Made by a program: the position numbers and the translations under genes
NCBI GenBank assembly: GCA_964496035.1
Contig: CAZBXI010000001.1
Coordinates: 42,219 to 106,218 of the forward strand
Reading direction: 5' to 3'
Length of the DNA stretch: 64,000 nucleotides
Source: EX4484-217-1 sp964496035
GTDB lineage: Archaea; Thermoproteota; Thermoprotei_A; EX4484-217-1
The notes under the pieces: model-generated
What the model saw: only the letters and a program-made list of their open reading frames with translations
Told to the model about the DNA's origin: nothing
Database searches by the model: none
Shown here: positions 59,021 through 64,000 of the stretch, piece by piece
Layout of the letters: every line of letters starts with the position of its first letter
Numbering within the stretch: the stretch's first letter is position 1

Positions 59021-59839
59021 ATGGTACTCATTTATAGAAGAGAAATAACGGTAACGTATCATGGAGGATTCATGAGCTATAAAATACCTATAATAGAAGT
59101 TTATGGCAAGGAAAAACCATGCATACTTATAGCATTAAATCTTTCGAGGATATACGGTAAACCGACTATCATAGAAGACCTATGGTACGTTATCAGAAAA
59201 CTAAGAAGCGAGGAAATAGCTGGAAAAGTAACATTCGCTTATATAACAAGGAAATTTAAACAACATACGCTAGATAACGTGCTAAACTTTAGTAATTACG
59301 ATGCTATAGTAGAGGTTTTGCTTCTTGGGAGATCATACCCTTACTTGATAAGTTCTGCGTATAGTGAAAAACGCGATTTCGGAATATCTGAACTATGGAT
59401 AAGTAGGGAATCTGAAGAATTTCTAAAGAAAATATCGATACTTGCCAGTAAGGATAATATAACACACATAGTCTATGTGGCTTCCTCATCTATTAAAGTG
59501 GATGAGAAAAACAGCAGCGAGCTTAATTATAATGCACTTATGAATATACTTAAAGCTTATAACCTAATACCGGGAAGTTTAGACAATCTTAAGCTCGTTG
59601 ATGAAAAATTTAGAGAGGTAAAGATATTAACTTCAAGATCTAAGGGTGGAATACTATTGCTTAAAAACAGTGTAGGGCAAAAAATAAACAAAGATGCTTT
59701 AATATATGAGATAAAAAATGTTTTCGGTGAACTAGTAGATTCCATGGTGTTTAGCGGGAAAGAAGGAGTTATTATTTCTTGTACTGAAAAAATGTTTGCA
59801 AAACCCTATGACTATGTAGTATCCATAGCCACCGTTTAA
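59021..59839 (+). CDS. Unrecognised protein with AstE/M14-like traces
   Basis: The 272-residue protein starts with a hydrophobic strand and KPCILIALNLSRIYGKPTIIEDLWYVIRKL, spaced like the start of succinylglutamate desuccinylase/M14 peptidases but without the zinc-binding H-x2-E. The rest (KVTFAYITRKF, VLLLGRSYPYLISSAY) has no catalytic motif I recognise. It ends the probable operon of the GGDEF-like and winged-helix genes. If it is a degenerate peptidase fold it might be a binding protein. The assignment is weak. Confidence 0.5.
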   Translation: MVLIYRREITVTYHGGFMSYKIPIIEVYGKEKPCILIALNLSRIYGKPTIIEDLWYVIRKLRSEEIAGKVTFAYITRKFKQHTLDNVLNFSNYDAIVEVLLLGRSYPYLISSAYSEKRDFGISELWISRESEEFLKKISILASKDNITHIVYVASSSIKVDEKNSSELNYNALMNILKAYNLIPGSLDNLKLVDEKFREVKILTSRSKGGILLLKNSVGQKINKDALIYEIKNVFGELVDSMVFSGKEGVIISCTEKMFAKPYDYVVSIATV

Positions 59840-59845
59840 CTGAGG

Positions 59846-60382
59846 CTAAACAGTTTTCTGCTTCTTAAACCTTTCAATAGCTTCAACTATTTTCCTTTTA
59901 GCTTCATCGGGTCCTTTCCACTCCTTAATTTTAACCCATTTCCCAGGTTCTAGTTCTTTATAATGTTCGAAGAAGTGCTTTATTTTATTCTTCAACGCAT
60001 CTGGTAGATCTTGGATAGAATTTATGTTCTCCCATCTTGGGTCAATCTTTGTCTTAGGTACAGCAATAACCTTACTATCAGGTCCTTCCTCGTCTTCCAT
60101 TATCAGAAGACCTATAGGCTTAGCGGGAATTATTGTTCCTGGATGGACAGGTTCATATCCTAGAACCAGCACGTCCACAGGATCTCCATCCTCTTCTAAA
60201 GTGGATGGTATAAAACCGTAGTTAAACGGGTAAACCATCGATGTATATAGTATTCTATCTACAAATATCATGCCTGTTTCTTTGTCTATCTCGTATTTTA
60301 TATTGGAGTTCATGGGTATTTCTACAACAACATATATGTCCTCTGGAGGATTTTTACCGGGAGGAATTTTCTTAAGTGACAT
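59846..60382 (-). CDS. ppa: Inorganic pyrophosphatase, family I
   Basis: The 178-residue protein is a soluble family I pyrophosphatase: VVVEIPMNSNIKYEIDKETG, VYPFNYGFIP, DGDPVDVLVLG with the metal-binding aspartates, and KVIAVPKTKIDPR. It hydrolyses PPi to phosphate and draws biosynthetic reactions forward. The length is typical. It converges with the operon before it, six bases apart, and is divergent from the ferredoxin gene. Confidence 0.95.
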   Translation of the reverse strand: MSLKKIPPGKNPPEDIYVVVEIPMNSNIKYEIDKETGMIFVDRILYTSMVYPFNYGFIPSTLEEDGDPVDVLVLGYEPVHPGTIIPAKPIGLLIMEDEEGPDSKVIAVPKTKIDPRWENINSIQDLPDALKNKIKHFFEHYKELEPGKWVKIKEWKGPDEAKRKIVEAIERFKKQKTV

Positions 60383-60462
60383 ATTCTCTTACCAGATATT
60401 AGTTTAAATATTGGTTTCTTTAAATTATTCGTTAGCTAAATCACAATAGCGCATTATTATGG

Positions 60463-60744
60463 ATGTTTAAAATGTTAAAATTTGAAGTAGTAGTTGATTG
60501 GGATAAATGTAGAGCCTCAAAAGTTTGTGTTAACTTGTGCCCAACTTACGTGTTCTCGCTAAGAAAAATTCACTGGAAGAACTCAGAGAAAATAGTTAGC
60601 GTTGTTGTTAATCCTAATAACTGCATAGGGTGCATGGGCTGTGCCAGCTTATGCCCATCAAATGCTATTACGGTGAAACCGAAGAACTTAGAAATGGTTA
60701 GGATTATTAAACAGAGCAAGGCAATTACTGAATTCTTTTCCTAG
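60463..60744 (+). CDS. Ferredoxin-like protein with one canonical and one altered cluster motif
   Basis: The 93-residue protein has a normal 4Fe-4S motif (CIGCMGCASLCP) and a first motif CRASKVCVNLCP, where only three cysteines are seen in a C-x5-C-x3-C-P order, so it may bind a 3Fe-4S cluster or have one other ligand. The layout suits a small electron carrier. Its end overlaps the convergent ABC permease by 20 bases. Confidence 0.82.
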   Translation: MFKMLKFEVVVDWDKCRASKVCVNLCPTYVFSLRKIHWKNSEKIVSVVVNPNNCIGCMGCASLCPSNAITVKPKNLEMVRIIKQSKAITEFFS

Positions 60745-61981
60745 TAGGAGTGATAAGCATTCTTTCGCCAGTAAACAACTTTGCACCTAGAATCAAAAGC
60801 ATCATGGTATAGAATACTAGTACTAATAAATGTTTTACAGAGTAAAGTAATCCATACTTTACGTACGTTGTTAATGCTAATACACTATGAGTGTAGGGTA
60901 TTAGATATAGTATAGGCAGTAGTGTTGATGCTATTTTCTCAATATCTCCATAAAGACTCGCAAAAAGAACTAGAGCTAGCGCTGTAACCACAGCTACAGA
61001 ATTACTATGAGCTACTCTAATACTTCTAGACATAACAGATATAATTAATGTTATAGCAACGGTCACAGTAATCGTTAGGAAAACCGTTATAGCGTATATG
61101 CTGATAAGACCTAGACCTCCGGCAAAGGTTATAGGGATTCCGGCTAGACCGCTAAACAGCATAAAATACATGAGAAAAACACCTATAGTGTTCATTGCAG
61201 CCGCGGTCCCACTTAGCGTTAAGCTTGCAACAAGTTTTCCAGTAAGAATTTCTAATCTTGAAGCAGGAGTGACAAGTAATGCTTCCAATGTTCTTCTCTC
61301 TTTTTCGCCTGTGATACTGTCTGCTACAAAAGATATTGCAGGGTGCATGCTGAAGTATAGTCCTAAAACTAAGATCATTAAGGTTAAGTAGAGGAATCTT
61401 TCTTCAGGTCTAGCTTTCCTACCTCCAGGACCAACTAATTCTAACTTACTCTCTACAGGGTTTAAGAACGATTTAATGTCTATGTTCGGCGCGAACCTTC
61501 TCACACGTTCCTTTACAATTAATGTCGAAAGAGTGTGTAAAGCGCTACTTACGAAGTTTAATGCTTCACCGGATTTAGTAGAAGCTACATTGAATTTCAG
61601 AATAACGGTACTTACTCCTTCTAAGCTACTGGAAATGTTATTACCAAAGCCTTTAGGTATAATGATAACAATGTCGATATTTGGGTTAGTTAATGCTTCT
61701 ACAGGATGAGTGTAGTTAGAAAATACATAGTAGTTTCCGGTGTTTGATGCATTTTCCTTCAGTATGTCAAGAAGCTTCTTAGAGTACTGGGAACCGTCTT
61801 GGTCTATGTATGCAATGTACACCGGTTGTGCGCGGAAAACATAGCCTATAAGCCCTCCTAAAGCAGGGTAAAATATTATGGGCATAATTATTGTAGCTAA
61901 TACTGTTCTTCTATCACGAATAAGATCCAGTAATTCCTTCCATAGGATATTTTTGAATCTTCTAAAGTTCATGCTGAACAA
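60725..61981 (-). CDS. ABC-2-type exporter permease (NatB-like)
   Basis: The 418-residue protein has an N-terminal membrane helix after LLDLIRDRRTVLATIIMP, a large extracytoplasmic domain (about residues 55-205), and a block of about five helices with SITGEKERRTLEALLVTPASRLEIL, the typical coupling segment of NatB/ABC-2 permeases. With the ATPase gene overlapping it by 20 bases it forms an exporter. Such pairs move ions, lipids or small toxic compounds. The substrate is unknown. Confidence 0.87.
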   Translation of the reverse strand: MFSMNFRRFKNILWKELLDLIRDRRTVLATIIMPIIFYPALGGLIGYVFRAQPVYIAYIDQDGSQYSKKLLDILKENASNTGNYYVFSNYTHPVEALTNPNIDIVIIIPKGFGNNISSSLEGVSTVILKFNVASTKSGEALNFVSSALHTLSTLIVKERVRRFAPNIDIKSFLNPVESKLELVGPGGRKARPEERFLYLTLMILVLGLYFSMHPAISFVADSITGEKERRTLEALLVTPASRLEILTGKLVASLTLSGTAAAMNTIGVFLMYFMLFSGLAGIPITFAGGLGLISIYAITVFLTITVTVAITLIISVMSRSIRVAHSNSVAVVTALALVLFASLYGDIEKIASTLLPILYLIPYTHSVLALTTYVKYGLLYSVKHLLVLVFYTMMLLILGAKLFTGERMLITPTRKRIQ

Positions 61982-62693
61982 CTCTTATAAATGCTTCTTC
62001 AAGGTTCTTAGCATTATATTTCTTCTTTAATGCATTAGGGTTTCCTTCATCTAGAATTCTTCCTTTGCATATGAAAGCAACTCTGTCACATAAATATTCA
62101 ACTTCAAGCATGTTATGTGAAGATAATAGCACAGTGCTTCCAGTTTCTTTTACAAACATTTTAATTGCATTCCTCACCTTAACCGAAGCATATACATCTA
62201 ATCCCGCGGTTGGTTCATCTAAAATGGCCAATCTCGGCTTAACCATTAAGGTACGTGCTAGAGCTAGTCTTCTTCTCATACCTTTGCTGTATGTTTCAGC
62301 TCTATCATGTATCCTACTTCCTAACCCTGAAAGCTTAATTCCAAATTCAACCATTTCCTCTACTTCCTTTTTTACAGAAGAGTACATTCTTGCAAAAAAC
62401 ATCAAGTTCTCGTAGCCTGTAAGTCTCCTATAAAGATCAGCTTCTTCAGGAAGATAGCTTATAAGTTCTCTAACCTTACTAGCCTCCTTAACTACGTTTA
62501 AGCCAAATACTCTTACATCTCCATAGCTAGGTTTAAGTATTGTAGCTAAGATTCTAAGAGTAGTAGTTTTACCACTACCATTAGGCCCTATTAACCCGAA
62601 AATTTCTCCTTCTTTAACAGTAAAGGATATTCCTTTTAACGCTTCAAACGTTCCATAAAATTTTCCAAGATTAGTAACTCTTATCGCTTGCAG
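61962..62693 (-). CDS. ABC transporter ATPase, apparent CTG start
   Basis: The complete protein of about 243 residues has Walker A GPNGSGKTT, the signature region TYSKGMRRRLALARTL, and Walker B LAILDEPTAGLD with the D-loop and LLSSHNMLEVEYLC H-loop. No ATG, GTG or TTG lies in frame before the Walker A; the first one is about 95 codons in. CTG at 62693 is preceded by GAGGGG six bases upstream and reads M-Q-A-I-R-V-T-N-L, the usual ABC start. A shorter start at 62405 would lose the nucleotide-binding site. It drives the permease encoded next. Confidence 0.85.
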   Translation of the reverse strand: MQAIRVTNLGKFYGTFEALKGISFTVKEGEIFGLIGPNGSGKTTTLRILATILKPSYGDVRVFGLNVVKEASKVRELISYLPEEADLYRRLTGYENLMFFARMYSSVKKEVEEMVEFGIKLSGLGSRIHDRAETYSKGMRRRLALARTLMVKPRLAILDEPTAGLDVYASVKVRNAIKMFVKETGSTVLLSSHNMLEVEYLCDRVAFICKGRILDEGNPNALKKKYNAKNLEEAFIRVVQHEL

Positions 62694-62816
62694 TTTCTTC
62701 CCCTCTTAACTATAAAAATAGTTCCTTAAGGATATTTAAATGGTTGTCGAAAAAACCACAATAAGTATGGTTATTCAATGTAAAATTATGTTTATTAGGT
62801 GATTTAATATACATAA

Positions 62817-62830
62817 AATATTTATATTCC
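62817..62830 (+). promoter_or_regulatory. Likely TATA box for the solute-binding protein gene
   Basis: The AT-rich stretch with ATATTTATATT lies 35-45 bases before ATG 62862, and GAGTGAG is the ribosome site. Confidence 0.4.
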
Positions 62831-62861
62831 ATGAATATACTTTACCTTAGAGAGTGAGAAC

Positions 62862-64000
62862 ATGAAGAAAACATCATTTAAATTGCTGATTCCCATTCTA
62901 CTAGCTATGTTAGCAATAAGCTGCTTAGCTACCCTATCGCATACCGTAGTAGCTCAGGAAGTACCTAAAGGTCCTTGGGTTGATGAAGTAGTTTTTATTG
63001 AGGAAAGCGATCATGACAAAGTGCTAGAAATGTTGAAGAACAATGAAATACAAATATATTTCGATGAAATAACGGAACCAGAGAAATATCAAAGAATGCT
63101 AGACTATGGCTTAGAAGTATGGTTCTCATATGCTCTATACTATGAGCTAACATTTAACCCTGTAGGTCCAGTATTCAATACTACTGGTAAACTTAATCCA
63201 TTTGCAGTTCCAAGAATAAGAGAAGCTATGAACTACCTTGTTGATAGAAACTACATAGCTAGCGAAATATTAGGAGGCTTAGCTGTACCCAGATACGTAG
63301 CTATTACACCTAGCTTTCCAGACTATGCTAGATACTATGATACAATATATGAGATTGAACAGGAATACAAATATGACTTTGATAAAGCAAAGACGATAAT
63401 ATTTGAAGAAATGACCAAATTAGGAGCAGAATACCGTGCTGCTGAAGGAAAATGGTACTATAATGGAGAACCCGTTGAAATAATATTTCTGATTAGAACT
63501 GAAGATGCAAGAAAAGAAATTGGCGAATATGTTGCTGAACAGCTAGAAAAACTAGGTTTCACAGTTATACGTAAGTATGGGACTAGCCGAGAACTAGCAC
63601 CATACTGGATATATGGAGATCCTGCTGAAGGTACATGGCATATATACACTGGTGGATGGATCACCACCTTAATATCTAGGGACGAGTCTGACAACTTCGG
63701 CTTCTTCTATACTAAACTTGGATTGCCCGTACCACTATGGCAAGCATACGTTAACGACCCTGAATTTTACACCATAGCCGAGAGATTATGGAATAAAGCG
63801 TTTACGTCAATAGAGGAAAGAGACGAACTAATGAGGAAGGCTTTATGGCTTTCGATGAAGGAATCGCAAAGAATATGGTTAGTTAACCTTATCGCACCAT
63901 GGCCAAGAAGGCCTGAAATAGGAATCGCTGGTGATTTAGCTGGAGGCTATTCTGGATCGTGGTTATGGCCATGGACTTTAAGATATGAAGGACAAGTTGG
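62862..64000 (+). CDS. ABC transporter solute-binding protein, family 5 (oligopeptide type), partial
   Basis: At least 379 residues are visible before the window ends. There is a signal peptide (MKKTSFKLLIPILLAML, then AISCLATLSHTVVAQE). The mature part has the family 5 pattern RIREAMNYLVDRNYIASEILGGLA and FDKAKTIIFEEM, as in DppA/OppA proteins. These surface proteins bind peptides, sugars or other ligands for an ABC importer; the rest of the operon lies beyond 64000. LAISC could be a lipobox-like anchor. It starts after GAGTGAG. Confidence 0.85.
   Translation, partial: MKKTSFKLLIPILLAMLAISCLATLSHTVVAQEVPKGPWVDEVVFIEESDHDKVLEMLKNNEIQIYFDEITEPEKYQRMLDYGLEVWFSYALYYELTFNPVGPVFNTTGKLNPFAVPRIREAMNYLVDRNYIASEILGGLAVPRYVAITPSFPDYARYYDTIYEIEQEYKYDFDKAKTIIFEEMTKLGAEYRAAEGKWYYNGEPVEIIFLIRTEDARKEIGEYVAEQLEKLGFTVIRKYGTSRELAPYWIYGDPAEGTWHIYTGGWITTLISRDESDNFGFFYTKLGLPVPLWQAYVNDPEFYTIAERLWNKAFTSIEERDELMRKALWLSMKESQRIWLVNLIAPWPRRPEIGIAGDLAGGYSGSWLWPWTLRYEGQV

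Noticed and set aside
1..64000. CRISPR array or tRNA genes
   Set aside because: No regularly spaced repeats and no cloverleaf-like sequence with the GTTCRA-type T-loop were seen in the intergenic regions.

Overview
This window is most likely part of a thermophilic archaeal genome of the Thermoproteota (Crenarchaeota/TACK) type, probably a metagenome-assembled scaffold. The signs are an archaeal primase large subunit, eL13, Hjc, a PIN-domain/KH ATPase (PINA-like), tRNA-G37 and wyosine enzymes, two short AdoMet-decarboxylase-type proenzymes, a Ced-like DNA import locus, TATA boxes about 25-30 bases before likely transcript starts, and GGTGA-type ribosome binding sites. The DNA is AT-rich throughout, except for an island around 53.0-55.4 kb. 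I found no tRNA, rRNA or CRISPR array.

Layout. 0-4.8 kb: an RHH regulator diverging from a ced-like operon (pilin-like CedA1, channel-like CedA, small CedA2, ATPase CedB), then an orphan gene. 4.8-7.0 kb: primase large subunit, Hsp20 and an unknown gene on the minus strand. 7.2-11.0 kb: a tight operon of nucleoside phosphorylase, an eIF2B-like paralogue, ribose-1,5-bisphosphate isomerase and a PfkB kinase, which together could carry nucleosides to ribulose-1,5-bisphosphate. 11-24 kb: regulators, an MTA/SAH-deaminase-like amidohydrolase, Trm5, a PhoH-KH ATPase, Taw3, DUF211 plus a VIT1-like membrane protein, eL13, a geranylgeranyl reductase, a SpeD-type proenzyme, a dCTP deaminase/dUTPase and an unusual HhH-GPD-like Fe-S protein.

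24-29 kb: biotin ligase, biotin carboxylase, biotin carrier and carboxyltransferase form an acyl-CoA carboxylase cluster. 29-46 kb: a methyltransferase, a nuclease, a Ca2+-type P-ATPase, endonuclease III, a CinA-like protein, a second SpeD-type proenzyme, a phosphodiesterase, a stomatin/NfeD pair, a PAPS-reductase-like protein, convergent hjc and PINA, and leuS. 46-52.8 kb: a MIP18 protein, a phosphodiesterase-like protein, two radical SAM proteins, a phosphohexuloisomerase, an ITPase-like protein and a conserved archaeal protein. A 100-N assembly gap at 52811-52910 is flanked by an exact 55-base duplication.

The island after the gap is richer in G and C. It carries two blocks of structured, apparently non-coding DNA behind TATA boxes, a complete glutamate dehydrogenase gene, about 500 bases with no gene, a probable TnpB-type transposon right end, and then the C-terminal remnant of a second, AT-rich glutamate dehydrogenase. 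After it come YjbQ, a B3/B4-domain protein, a radical SAM-TRAM protein, a GGDEF-fold minimal cyclase-like protein directly followed by a winged-helix protein, pyrophosphatase, a ferredoxin, an ABC-2 exporter pair whose ATPase seems to start at CTG, and the start of an oligopeptide-type solute-binding protein that runs off the window.

Most worth following: the ced-like locus, the GGDEF-like/winged-helix pair, the structured DNA before gdhA, and the gdhA replacement or assembly junction.
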